Below, piece after piece: positions 47,700-59,204 of a DNA stretch of 60,000 bases (the stretch's first letter is position 1; every line of letters begins with the position of its first letter). Source of the DNA: Owenia fusiformis (Eukaryota > Annelida > Polychaeta > Sabellida > Oweniidae); contig CAIIXF020000001.1 of NCBI GenBank assembly GCA_903813345.2, forward strand, positions 60,283,885 to 60,343,884. The letters run 5' to 3'. A program made the position numbers and the translations under genes. The notes beneath the pieces are model-generated. The model made no database searches. It worked only from the letters and a program-made list of their open reading frames with translations, and was not told the DNA's origin.

Positions 47700-48882
47700 C
47701 AGGCTGTCCCAAAAAATGAGTACACTCGGCATTTAGAATTGTGTCATTTTTATCTTTTTAATGATGGGTTAGCCAGGGTAATTCGGGACATCCCGGTCCA
47801 TAGATATTGGGATTATCCCGAGGCTAATATAATATATCTGCCCGATGGCCGAGACCTGTCCTAAAAGATATATACGTTTTGTGTTTCATTTTCATACCAT
47901 AATGTGAGCAAAGACCAATAGTTTGTAATATGCTCAATCCAAGCTCCTGCACACATCGTAATGTCCCTGTCCACGTTGCCATAAGGAATTCTCCCGATCT
48001 TTGTTTTAATATTCTTTAGCTTATCAATAGTTGTTTGCATCCTGCCTTTAAAGTATCCCCGCCAAAAAACTTTGGGATTGAGAATATGTCTTGTGAATGT
48101 GCAGTACAGGTGTGATCCATACAATAGGAGATGAGTCGGTCTTCAGGAAAGGGATGATGGAGGTAATCAAGTAACAGTATCCATGTCAACCCCTCACTTT
48201 CGCACAAATGCCAGGATGAATTTTCTTTTCATAACTTCAATGTATCAGTCCATGTTAACAGGACATTGTTTATTAGCATTCTCACACCAGTACGGCCCAT
48301 TATTCCAAAATACTACTGTTTTCCCAGGAAAAATGAAGGAATAAAAATCATATTAAATCGTATTACATGGAAAAATCATATTGTCCCCGGTAAAAATCGT
48401 AATGGAGCGTATTACATGAAAAAATCGTATTGTCCCCGGGAAAAATCGTATTGGAACGTATTAACCTATTTTTGGTTTTCCTGTTATTTCTAACCTTAGC
48501 TAATTGATAAAAGCATTTTCAAAATGTAACATTTTAGAGGAATGTATTATGGAATAAATAGGTTATTTCTGGTCGGGATTGAATATGGGTTTCATTCCTC
48601 GGAAAATATGATATAGACCTTGGGAAATATGATATTGACACTCGGTCGCTCGGTCACCCTTCGGTCAATATCATATTGTCCCTCGGAATAAACCCATATT
48701 CAATCCCTCCCAGTAAATAACCTATATGTATCACCATTATGACCTAACTTTCACCAGTCAATTTCTCTACATCATATGTTTGATAATTATGTAGGACAGG
48801 CCTATCAAAAAAATAGGAAATCTTCCTGTCGTTAGAAAATGCTACGTTGTCAAAAGTGTGAGTGATTTTTTGGACCACTCTG
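47700..48882 (-). mobile_element. Decayed mariner-like element
   Basis: Imperfect TIRs, CAGGCTGTCCCAAAAAATGA on the left and, reversed, CAGAGTGGTCCAAAAAATCA on the right (TA after the right end; the left TA is mutated). The minus strand about 47861-48124 reads like the C-terminus of a mariner/IS630 transposase (FKGRMQTTIDKLKN; IGRIPYGNVDRDITMCAGAW; IEHITNYW), and part of the preceding PHSPDL-like block lies in another frame near 48090. The 1.18-kb length fits a full mariner. A palindromic sequence is nested at 48558-48725. Confidence 0.55.
48558..48725. repeat. 168-bp imperfect palindrome
   Basis: Starts ATAGGTTATTTCTGGTCGGG and ends with the near-complement CCTCCCAGTAAATAACCTAT. Inner phrases GATTGAATATGGGTTT and AAACCCATATTCAATC are exact complements, and the centre repeats ACTCGGTCGCTCGGTCACCC. 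Similar but more decayed sequence occurs at about 9930-10600. A fold-back MITE is the likely identity; no clear target duplication. Confidence 0.75.
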
Positions 48883-50528
48883 TATAAACAACATGTTAAA
48901 ATATACGAATTTGTACTCCGAATAGTACCCTCTGATTCACAAATAATTTGTTGAAAGTGATATGTTTGATCAAATTAATCCGAATTTATCTCTAAGATCG
49001 TCTTATGCGTTTCTGGTCTCTGCAAATTCATAAGATGTCGTCTGACAACGGGAACTATAGTGACGACATTGACAAAACGCCCACTCCCCCATGTTTACAA
49101 ACGCTTGAAAAAAAGAATACCCTATTTTGCACCGTTTCCGTTTTGCCCCTACATAACATTGTGTTTGGTTAGATACATTGAAGTGTAGTCACTGCAAGCG
49201 CTAATCCTGGGTTCAACTCCAGTTTCGAGCGCTTGTTGTTGCTTACAAAAAGAACTAATGCACTCGAGACAATTACTTGATTAAATACCGGCCCTGGCTG
49301 GAACTGTCATGGTTGAAATGTCATTGTCGATGGAAATCACCAGGATAAAACTATTAGTTTATTGATGTAATCATGAAATGTGAAGAACTGTTCCGCCTTC
49401 ATAAATGGACATTTACCAGTAAATACACCACATATCCAAAATAAAAAATAATCAAACATAAATAAATTGTTTGAGGGCATGAGTAGGAATGCTTTTAAAT
49501 GGCTAGATAGGCTCCCATAAACTATAAACACATCTTAATTGTAAGGACATGGTGAGTAGATGTGGCGGCCTAAAGATCATTTGTTCTGTCTCGTCATAGA
49601 CATGGCATATTCATCCCCCTATAAGACAAAGATGCAATGAGTATTAGAATATTTGTTCCCGAAGATAAGTAGACTTCAGAATAAAATCTACTTGATTGAA
49701 TATTTGACTTGGTCAATGTCTTGAATGGTACATCTTAACATTTTTATTAGATCAGCAATCATTTTCGACTGAAAAGATAAAGCAATGAAATTACAGGCAC
49801 AAACGATTTTGCTGGACGTATATCTTTCTGAATATGAGAAATTAATTTATTTACCACTTTGTGAATTGATACGACAAAATTATTTGCATCGTAAAATAAC
49901 ATGCTCATTTGTTTTTATCGTTAGCTCTCAAAAGCAAGTGTCAGATCGCACTACTATTAAACTCAGGGGGTGGAGGTTTATGGCCGGACGTCATCCATTA
50001 TCATCTCGATTGAGACGCTCCGGAAAGCAAAAATATAAAGAGTTTTAAGTAAGCTGTAATTATGAAGTACTTGATCAGGGTGATTATCGTTTAGACAATG
50101 CTTAATGATATCTTCTATTCTAATTCAAAGATATCGTGACTCCGGCATGTATATGTTGGTGCTCGTCAGCAATGTTATCCATATAGCCAGAGTCTGACCA
50201 TAGCCAGAGTCTCATGATTTTGTTCTTAATTACGTTTCAGCCACACGTATGCTTCCTTGAAGCGTTTGAAGTCAAAGCCCATCAAGAATGACGAACTTCC
50301 AAGGTATACTTAAACAAGAACCAAGCTGTACTTCAAATATACAGTATCTCAAATATACCCCGTTGGGATTTAATTATAAAGTGTTATTATCAAAGATTAG
50401 TTTTTAACTATCTATCGGCTCACATGTTGTAAAGTCAACCTCCAAACTTGAACACTGGTCCTTAGAGTGTTCTCCTTAGATGGGTTTTACTGCATCATGA
50501 CAAACTAGCACCAAATCCACTAAGCATT
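48883..50528. other. Intergenic DNA, nothing recognised
   Basis: Between the mariner remnant and the GPCR stop codon; would contain the GPCR 3'UTR. No exon or bounded repeat recognised. Confidence 0.5.
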
Positions 50529-51779
50529 TTAGACCCAGGTATGCTTTGTAGAGGCCTTTGATGATTGACTTATCCTGGAAAACGTATGCGTGTACGACGA
50601 TCTACTAGAACGCCGTGTGGAAGGGGAGCGTCGCAGAGACAAAAACAAATTCCTCAGCTCCCGTCTGAAATACCTGCCAGTGAGTGAATATAGAAAAAAA
50701 TTTGCACAATAGTTCATATAGAATATTGTTTGTGTTATGAGAACCATGCCTTGTATTCTTTTGTACGTGTCGAGCTTAGTTATTAAAGAAAATGTCTCCT
50801 TGCTTATAAATTCTGAGAGTTCAAACTTCCGACACCAGGTGACGAAATAGGGAAGATTTAATGTAATAAAACACGTTGATATGGCAAGAAGAATGAACGT
50901 AAATTCAATCTTTATTGTATTTTCTTTCTTTATGCCATCAATCTTCTGTTGACGCTTATGCTGTAAGACCTTCTTCACGATGACTGTGTTCAAGCACACT
51001 ATTACGATAAATGGCACAAGTGTCGTCAGAACAGCGAACGAGCTATCAAAAACAAACGAGGGGTATTTGAATCGTGGATTACTGGTGCACTTTCTAACTC
51101 CGCTCCCTGGAACTGTTTCAAAGATGCCACTGATGAAGGGTTTTACGAGGAAGAGTGTGAGAGAAGCGAGAACGAGGGAGACTATACCTCGTTTTGCGCA
51201 TGCCCGTGTGCAAATCTCGCGTCTCCTGAGCGGATGGCATATTCCGATATAACGCTCAATAGTGAAAATTGTAATCAGCCACACTGATATGAACCTAAAG
51301 ACATACGCCAAGTAGACAAATGTATGGCACACACCTTCGTAACCTAAAATATCTGTTGAAGTATGCCTGTTGCTCAGGATGAAAGGTATGGCTTCCTTTA
51401 ACCAGCTGGGAAAAACATAAAACAGCAATATCATTAGATCACTCGCACTTAGGCTTGACAAGTAGAAACTAGACGACTGCTTTCGCATCCTACTTGAAGT
51501 GAATACCTTCAATGATAAACTGTTTCCAACAAGCCCTATCAAGATAATTACAGGTGTCATATAACTGTAAAACAATCGCCCGATCTTTAACACGAGAGGG
51601 TCTGCGACGGAAAAGTCACGAGTGAAGGAGTAATTTCCGGGATTCCCAAACGAGAAGTTGCACGTAAGGTTCATGTTCGTCCCAGGCAGGGATGATGAAT
51701 CGCTTTCATTAGAGGATCCATAAGTAAACAAGCCTCGTAGCAATCTCGCCATTGTACAATGGTGCTCTAAATCCTGCAA
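50529..51779 (-). CDS. Rhodopsin-class (class A) G-protein-coupled receptor, single exon
   Basis: 416 residues, no intron. The extracellular N-terminus has four N-glycosylation sites (NES, NLT, NFS, NYS) and no signal peptide. Membrane helices: TM1 about 73-95 with GN; TM2 about 105-127 with LSASD; TM3 about 150-172 ending IERY (DRY-type); TM4 about 198-220; TM5 about 243-268; TM6 about 292-316 with LNLPYF; TM7 about 344-366 ending CANFFLY (NPxxY-type, Pro replaced by Ala-Asn). Cys151 and Cys231 can form the conserved disulphide. The Ser/Arg-rich tail is phosphorylatable. The style (FMRFamide- or other peptide-receptor-like) suggests a neuropeptide receptor, but the ligand cannot be told. The start could also be the Met at residue 10 or 36; the first is taken for length. 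Confidence 0.88.
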   Translation of the reverse strand: MQDLEHHCTMARLLRGLFTYGSSNESDSSSLPGTNMNLTCNFSFGNPGNYSFTRDFSVADPLVLKIGRLFYSYMTPVIILIGLVGNSLSLKVFTSSRMRKQSSSFYLSSLSASDLMILLFYVFPSWLKEAIPFILSNRHTSTDILGYEGVCHTFVYLAYVFRFISVWLITIFTIERYIGICHPLRRREICTRACAKRGIVSLVLASLTLFLVKPFISGIFETVPGSGVRKCTSNPRFKYPSFVFDSSFAVLTTLVPFIVIVCLNTVIVKKVLQHKRQQKIDGIKKENTIKIEFTFILLAISTCFITLNLPYFVTWCRKFELSEFISKETFSLITKLDTYKRIQGMVLITQTIFYMNYCANFFLYSLTGRYFRRELRNLFLSLRRSPSTRRSSRSSYTHTFSRISQSSKASTKHTWV

Positions 51780-53116
51780 TAATCAAATAAGATACACGAT
51801 TAATTAGATAATGTAAATTCGAGTGACCAATTGTACGAAAGGTTTTATATTTATTTCGACTCAATGGTTGATTTACTTGATTGATTGGATCCGAGATCTA
51901 AGTAGGAAGGTGAAAACTAATTTCATGTTGCTTTTAGCCAATTCAATCCTGACAAGCCGAAGAATGATGAGCAAAAGCCGCCAAAAAGCCAATTTCTATA
52001 ATTTCTACTACATCTATGAAATCGTCTTAACCCGCCTGTACTAACGTTACGTAATTTAATAGAAGTCACGCATTTAAGAAATAACTTAGGTTTTGTCTGG
52101 ATTATAGAGGTTTTAAGACATATTATGAGTCAACTGATGATTTATTTGTTGTTATAGAAGACTCTATCAAGACAAGCTCGTGTTCTTATTAATTTGATCG
52201 TCCCCTACATTTCCACTAACATGTAGCCCTGGCCTTAACAAAGAACCATTTGAGGTAAATAAATGATTCGATTCAATCTTCGAGTGCTTGGTTGTAGGCA
52301 AAATGAATTTTGTTTTTATCGAATCATTCTGATTTACTGGAACCCTCGACTCTTATTGATTATTTGCAAGATTTACCTTTTGGAATAATAATTATAGTTG
52401 TTACGTATCATAATGACTTCGAATGTTTGACTTCAGAATGTTAAGCTCTTGTAATTCCCTGTCAAACCTATTTTCCATAATCCGGCGAAGTGTAAACCTA
52501 TTTCCCATTGAAAAAATATAGTTTTAAGAAATTCTGGTGTTCTGTTCGTAGTTATGTGGACCAACTGGAACATCTGAAGCTTAGGCCTTCTTTACAATTT
52601 AATAAGTTATCATGGACATTAAACTGCTTACAGTTTATTTTGGATTTAAGACGCATATAACCGAAATGAAATGTTTACGTGTATGTCATTTTTAATGATA
52701 ATCTAGCTATTAATTTCATCAATCAGGCATTTTGCATTCATTTAAACGCGCCAATCGCTACATCGCATATTGGGCCAAGATTTGAGTTAAACATGATTTG
52801 TAATTTCTATAAATAATTTAAGGAACGACCCTCCATATCAAAGTCAAGTATCAGATATACTATAGGTAAGGTGACATATTTGCAAGCAACAAGTGGAACA
52901 ATGATTTCCCTATAGATCTGTCCTTTACCATACTTAAAATGATGTTGTTATTGAAGAAAATACATTTATTATTTACTGTGCTCTTCAAACTAGTTACCGA
53001 AGCGGATCCGTTTCGGTAACAAAATGTCAGAACCTCGAAGGTACGATTTTTCCTTATCTCGGACTTGTAGGCAGAATCGGGTTGAAAGTAACCTTTACCG
53101 TTTTTGAAGTTCCGTT
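51780..53116. other. Region upstream of the GPCR, nothing recognised
   Basis: Would hold the GPCR promoter and any 5'UTR exon. No specific signal seen, and no other exon. Confidence 0.45.
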
Positions 53117-54275
53117 TACCCCCTATCACACCAACTAGTTCTTACCTGTTCTTGCCAGTCCTACGAAAACGTCGTAAAACGGGCTCAATCTGGCTGTGGT
53201 CGGGAAATATGTCTAAAATAATTAGCTTCTTCGTTCGTAAACAGTCTTCAATACGTCCATCTCGTTCGCAGTTCGTTCAGGTCGCACCACGTTGGTGTGC
53301 AACGTCGTATAACGCATCCCTTAGTCTAGAAGGTCATCATGACCTGATTACAAAACGGTATGGTCGCCATCGAATTTTGAATCGATTCAAAATTCTAAAT
53401 CACATTCCCCGTCCGGGAAAGTCCATGAATATATAAGCACAAATGCCAAAGGGAAGGGTGACTAAAAACTTTAAAGAAACCCAACAAGAAAAGCAAACTG
53501 TAAGTGTAAATCTGTCATTAGAAAAGTAGACCCTATATATCCCAAAACCATGATCTAACGTGAAAAGAAACAATGTCTAACATCCCTCTCCCCCCTCCAA
53601 TCGAGAACCAATATCACAATTAGGACCAGAACACCAAGGGACATTTCATTCATACTGAAGTCATTACAATACATGTTGAAGAAAAATTGAAAAAATTGAT
53701 AGCCAATACTCATAACATCAAAAATAGTTGTAGATACTAGTACTCATAAAAGATAGAGTATTCAGTCTCAAATGATGTGGGATAGATAAAATCCAGTCCA
53801 TAGGCAATTCAAAGGGTCAACATCCGTTCGGAAAGCCGTCATCATAATCCATAAAACACAACAATTCACAATGGTCATCAGGAGAAAACTATGGCTGGTT
53901 TCGATCCCTATTTCTCAACCATTAATACCATAGCCGGGATCCACCTTAAAAGGTGCCAAGTGAAAAAATTGTGAGTTCATTGCCAATTTAATTATACCAT
54001 TCCTACATTGAAGTTCGTAAACAGACCGTAGAACGTTGTAGCTACGTTCATTCAGTTCGCACACAGTTTAAAACCGATTCGGCAACGTTTTGACGATTAC
54101 CAGAACATTTTGAGCATGCTGTAAGTTCTAGAGGACCTACTAGTTCTAGTAGTTTCATGAAGTTTGTAAACAGATCCCAAACGGTTCTTAGTGGGTTCTT
54201 TGTACGTCAAATCCGTTCGTGCACAGTTTAAGCCCGTTTTCGAGAACGTAGTAAGAACTTGTTTGGTGTGATAGT
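53117..54275. mobile_element. CpG-containing TIR repeat, copy 1, with a nested insertion
   Basis: Ends are inverted: CTATCACACCAACTAGTTCTTAC on the left and GTAAGAACTTGTTTGGTGTGATAG on the right. The first 300 bp match the copy at 59205 almost base for base (for example AAAACGTCGTAAAACGGGCT and TTCGTTCGTAAACAGTCTTC). Internally CGTTCGTA, GTTCG and ACGTCC recur many times. Relative to the second copy, about 590 bp at roughly 53425-54012 are extra, consistent with a nested insertion or a different internal part. No coding content. Confidence 0.75.
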
Positions 54276-55577
54276 AGGGTTACGTAACAAAAGTGAGATA
54301 TTACGATCGATGATTCTATCGATTCTTCAGAGATAATGATTATTTTTAAAAATTCTCTCTCGAATCTCAATACGATACTACATCATTTAATGACCCCATT
54401 TTAAGTTTAAAGCACTTTGGCTTATATTGTAGCTAGTCTTATCCAACGTTATCAAAATGTGATATGTGAAACTTTTTTTAATCAAGTGTTTTTTGCAGGA
54501 CTTTTTGTTCGAAAAACTGTAAATTTATTTATAACTAATTAAGGTCAAACCTATCTACCAAGCAATAAACTAATCCATGTAAGAACGTGGTTCAGAGAAA
54601 AATACATTTCAAAATTTTAGTTTTTATAGGAACAAAGGGAACAGTATTATTTAGATTGACATAGAATAAAAGTTTTTTTGAAAATAGCACCCGAAGTGAC
54701 ATCACGATGATGTCACTTAGGGTGCAATTCTTTAATACTAATATGCTAAAACATTTGAAATTAGATATGTCATTTCATTATTGAAATAATTGTTTAATCT
54801 TCGCAATGGTTTTGAAAATACAGCGTGCTTTGCAAAGTATAGTGGAATATTTGATGATTATAGAAATTGTTTTTGAAAAATAGGAGATCTTTAAAAATAA
54901 AACAACAAAACAAAACTAATGAATAGGAATGATAAAACATATTTTCAGACTTTGCATGGGGCTATACATGCAGTTAGGGCCATACGTAAGATGAGACAAC
55001 GATCCCAAGGGGACTATATACCTTCGTTTACATCAATGCGGATTTGAAAAATAATTATATTAAAAAGATGTGTGGCTAATGGAGAAAACATGGCGAGCTT
55101 GTCTTCAGAAATTAAGTATCATTTTAGCTGCACGTGTAGCATCACCATTAAATAGAAGCTTAATACGAAAGGTTCAATAAAATTTCAGTAAGATATACAG
55201 CATGTTCAAAAGTTGTCCAATGGAGAAATTAGAAGCAAAATGTTATACTCTTGAAAAGGAATTCAAATTACTACTTTTAGATTGTCTGTCAGGTTACCAA
55301 ATTCCCCTCATCACTTACAGAGTTAAAAAAGTTTGATGGTTCTAAAACAAGTTTTTCTCTAAAATTAAGAAAAGTTACCAAATGAAAGTTTCAGATATTG
55401 ACTTGTCTGTCTTACGGCTAAATTGCAAGAATAATCCTACATCACCCATAGAGTAATTTCATTTTTGTCTAGGTACAATCTTTTGGGACAACCTGTATGA
55501 AAGATGCCACTGAAGTTTTGAAAGTTCAATGGTAAGTGGAACTGTTAAAATGACGATAGAAATATATTTAAAATTAA
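54276..55577. other. Intergenic DNA with a hairpin and a possible MITE
   Basis: A 39-bp near-perfect hairpin (GCACCCGAAGTGACATCA and complement) lies at 54687-54725. A weak mariner-type MITE may span 55198-55495 (CAGCATGTTCAAAAGTTG against CAGGTTGTCCCAAAAGATTG, TA on both sides). No exon seen. Confidence 0.4.
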
Positions 55578-55761
55578 GCCTCAGTCACATTTGCTAGATA
55601 CGACGAACGTACGGCGGCCGTAGCTTCAAAAAATCGATATAGAAAATCTTCATCGCAAAGCCCATTCCTATATTTTATTCTACATTTTTCTCTCTATTTC
55701 GGGAAGCTACGGCTGCCGTATAGCGGAGCTATGGTTGCCGTAGATCAAATGTGACTGAGGC
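55578..55761. mobile_element. 184-bp MITE with ATTAA target duplication
   Basis: Inverted ends GCCTCAGTCACATTTG and CAAATGTGACTGAGGC (16 bp, perfect), flanked by ATTAA at 55573-55577 and 55762-55766. Inner arms also pair (TACGGCGGCCGTAGCTTC against GAAGCTACGGCTGCCGTA). No coding content. Confidence 0.8.
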
Positions 55762-55790
55762 ATTAACTATGTAAAACCAACTACTTTTAC

Positions 55791-56059
55791 CTTGTCAAAA
55801 GTAGTTTCGTAATCGTTGGGAAACTTCTCAAATAAACTATTTTCTTCAGTACTTTCGTAATCCAGAAATGTCAGTCCTATATCCCCTTCGGCAGAGAGAT
55901 CGTCCTCATACAGGTTTTTAAACAAAACATCAGAAATGAGCGAGATGTTCAGCAAATATTCCATACCTCTTTGCACGTAGCTTCTCGGCCAACTGTCGCT
56001 TATAAGCTGCGTGTGTTTCACAATCAATTCTTTAACAATATATTGTTCAATTTGCAACC
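55791..56059 (-). CDS. Possible exon of an unrecognised gene
   Basis: An open minus-strand segment of about 89 codons (LQIEQYIVKELIVKHTQLIS; SLFEKFPNDYETTFDK) is bounded by an acceptor-like CAACAG at 56060 and a donor AAG/GTAAAAG at 55790. Composition looks protein-like rather than repeat-derived, but no domain is recognised and the polypyrimidine tract is weak. It lies between the GPCR and kinase genes and could belong to another minus-strand gene. Confidence 0.3.
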
Positions 56060-57847
56060 CTGTTGTTCGTCAATAACTTATACGAATCACAAATAACTTT
56101 CTTCGAAATTCTAGTTAATAAGTTTAATTCTCTCATCCGAATGATCGCTTCTCTTGTGCTGTTCCGATCAATTATCCCGTTTTGATACAAAGAGAGTAAT
56201 TCAATAGATGACCTTCAAGAAAGATGAAATTAATTCTGACTATAATATTTCAGCTGTAGAGGAGATAAATTCTAGAGCGGCTTCTTTCCGTGTTAATAAG
56301 ATAACATGTTGGTTTGCCATGATATTAAGTTAGAATCATAATGCGAAATTAACTTAACCCTTTCAATAAATTATGACATCGCTAGTCGTGTGCGAGTTGT
56401 CAGTAAATAACCAAATTTGGGAAAACTTGAAAATGTTAAGACCATCAACAATGTAAATCACATGTCATGACTTTTTCAGATAAATTTTATTTTGATATCA
56501 TCACTCTGTCAAATATCTGAAACAGTCATGTTACAACAGTTGAACTAATCATAATGGAGTTTCAGCCCTGAATCAATTTTTAGTTGTCAAATTGTTTTTA
56601 TTTCCTGTTTGATATTAAAGTGCTATGTTTTCTTTCCTGTTTTGAGAAATATGGGAATTATGTGACAGGAACTTCGGATAAACAAGGCATTCATAGTTAA
56701 TATATGTCAAAATCCAGTACTTAATCTATCGTATATTAGTCGAGTTAGTAGTGTGAAATCTTTGCAAACTTTGCAAAGTTAATTTATATGGGAAGACATA
56801 CAATGTTGACGAAGAATCCCAGAAGAAATTGTTATATTTTACTATTATTTTATTAGTTGATATTTGGGGAATATCTGGGAATTTTTTTTTTAAATAGGTC
56901 TACTATTTTGAAAAATCTGTCAGGGTTCTAATTTATTAATGTTTTTGAGATTAATCAATTTGATTATAATTAGGGACCCTTCACGTAGGAAACAAATTGT
57001 TTTGATGAGAAGTACCGTATTTATGGTGAAAACATACTTATATATACGGATGCGTTACATACATAGTAAAATTACTTTAAATTAGAGATATTGTGTAAGT
57101 GCCGTTATCAGACACGAAATTCAAAAATTCGTAACAATACTTGGTACATATGGAGTTCGTGACGAACTATGAAACGCTTACCCCCATCGTCTGTACCTGT
57201 CCATATGGGGTTTGAATTAATCTACATCAGATTATAGTCAGGTTACTTTTCGAGGTATTAGCGTCGATGTCCAGGTGGACAGCGGAAGTGACGTATTAGG
57301 GCATTTTGGTTCAGCTACATATAGTGTTTCATTGATGACGGGAAAATTGAAATGACACGTAGATTTCTACGGGAATGATCATTGTAATCTATGATTGCAT
57401 TTTTGATGCACATAGAAATATGTCCTGATTAAGTGTCATGCATTCTAGCTTCAAATATCGAAAGATTAAACAAAATTATCTTAAACATGTAGCAGAAAAC
57501 TAGCTATGCATTTGCAGAGTAGGACTTTTTGTGATGCACAAGTATATTCACAGAAACACATATAACTGCAGTACTTATTCAATAAATATCATTTGGATCG
57601 TATGAATTATAAAACTATAATAAGATTAAAGGTACCATAACATAACCATAATATGAGACATAAATATAAAAATGTGGCCTTTATTTATTTTATTAATTTC
57701 CTAAGATATACACGTATTAATAGATTAAATGCAGAGGGACCCAAAAAATTCCACCTACTAATTTTGAAATCAATCTCTCAATAATTAAGGAATCTGCGTG
57801 ATTATTTTTTCCACAGGCAAATAGGTCGAATGTTCATTCTTATGGCA
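56060..57847. other. Intergenic DNA downstream of the receptor kinase gene
   Basis: AT-rich; the part nearest 57847 would be the kinase 3'UTR. No other feature recognised. Confidence 0.45.
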
Positions 57848-58983
57848 TTATGTGGATTTTGGAAGGATGTAACCGGAAGTGTCCAATCCTTTATTTTCTG
57901 AAACATCGGCTTGGTTTTTATTGTGTACTCTTATTGGTAAATCATGAGGGTTTCCCTTTCTTCGATTTAGTTTTGGCTTAGAAGGATTATGACGATCTGG
58001 TTGTCGCTTCCCAAAGTTAACCATTTGGATAGCTTGCGGTGAACAGTGAACTGGCCTCGACTGTTGAGTTGAAGATCGTGTGTCTTGGTCATCGGCTCTC
58101 ACAGATGACGGTCCTGAGCCAGAACTGCCTTCTTGTAAGATTATTCCAATCATTTCAACTAAATCTTTAAAAGTTGGCCGAGAATGCGAATCTTTATCCC
58201 AACAGTACCACATAATTGCATACCTAGTGAAATGATTGATAAGAGTAAGATTTTAAGATCTGGGTTATTTTATGTTATTTTATCAAACTGTGTCGCAGCT
58301 TATTTGTATTCCCAATTGCACAGAACGAATGTACTCATAAAATCTTACACGTCATCCGGGGTTAGTGGGGGCTTCTCCAGTCGTTGCCCACTGGTGATGA
58401 AATACTTAATTGCGTAGGAATCTATGTCAGCATATGGAGTTCCACCTCTAGTATGTACTTCCCACATTAACACACCAAACGACCACTAAAATTGTTGAGA
58501 CATTTTATTATCAACTTGGCAAAACATGCGGTACATGTCTAGATCATATGAAATTATGGTCTTTCGGGAAATAAAAATCAAATTCCAGGGAGAGCTTTTC
58601 ATTAAGCTCAGAAAATAAGCATCTTTTCACATTATCCCAGTTAAATCCACTTTTCCAAACCATACATGCATATTATATATATATATATATCATATTATTA
58701 TATGTATTTAGGAAATAAAATTAAATGCATGCATTGTATGTCTTCACAAAACCCAATGTTGTTTCAAAAAGTTTGTCCCTCTCAAAATCTGAGAATCTGC
58801 TTAATATATTAATATGTTACCACATCAGACATGCTGCTATATTTGCCGTCCAGTAGGCTCTCTGGCGCCATCCACCTAACAGGAAGTGGTCTAGACAGAG
58901 TTTCATCCACGTAGTACTTGTCCGAGTAGATGTCTCTGGACAGACCAAAATCCCCTATTTTAACCACCTTTTTAGAGGACACC
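57848..58983 (-). CDS. Receptor tyrosine kinase, C-terminal part (three last exons)
   Basis: Three minus-strand exons, 58821-58983, 58349-58485 and 57848-58223, join in frame: [20 protein letters not shown], then [40 protein letters not shown] and [18 protein letters not shown]. These are the DFG motif, an activation loop with a Y-x3-YY pattern (as in ROS/ALK/MET/insulin-receptor kinases), the [10 protein letters not shown]+1 loop typical of tyrosine kinases, the DVWSFG helix and the CW-x6-RP end motif. A tail of about 90 residues, basic and Ser-rich, ends SGYILPKST and has a candidate SH2-binding YILP. The ATP-binding and HRD exons and any ectodomain lie beyond the window, so the subfamily is not assigned. 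Confidence 0.85.
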
Positions 58984-59200
58984 CTAGGTGATAAATATTA
59001 GATGTTGATGGACAAAATTAATGGATTGTAAACAACAAAATATCAAAATCATGGTAGAAATCATACACATTCAAATGATAAATCATGGGTCGTCAAGTAG
59101 ATGTCTCTGGACAGACCAAAATCCCCTATTTTAACCACCTTTTTAGAGTACACCCTAGGTGATAAATATTAGATGTTGATGGACAAAATTAATGGATTGT
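58925..59200. repeat. Partial duplication of the kinase DFG exon and its acceptor
   Basis: A 105-bp block occurs at 58925-59029 and again at 59096-59200 (66 bp apart) with very few changes. On the minus strand it contains about 46 bp of intron, the acceptor CACCTAG and the first 58 or so bases of the DFG exon (through GDFGLSRDI). The upstream copy is cut off right after this and runs into unrelated sequence, so it is a non-productive exon start. Confidence 0.9.
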
Positions 59201-59204
59201 TAAC

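Noticed and set aside
51823-52044. Plus-strand open frame with hydrophobic start upstream of the GPCR
   Set aside because: No domain, no splice context, antisense to the presumed GPCR promoter region.
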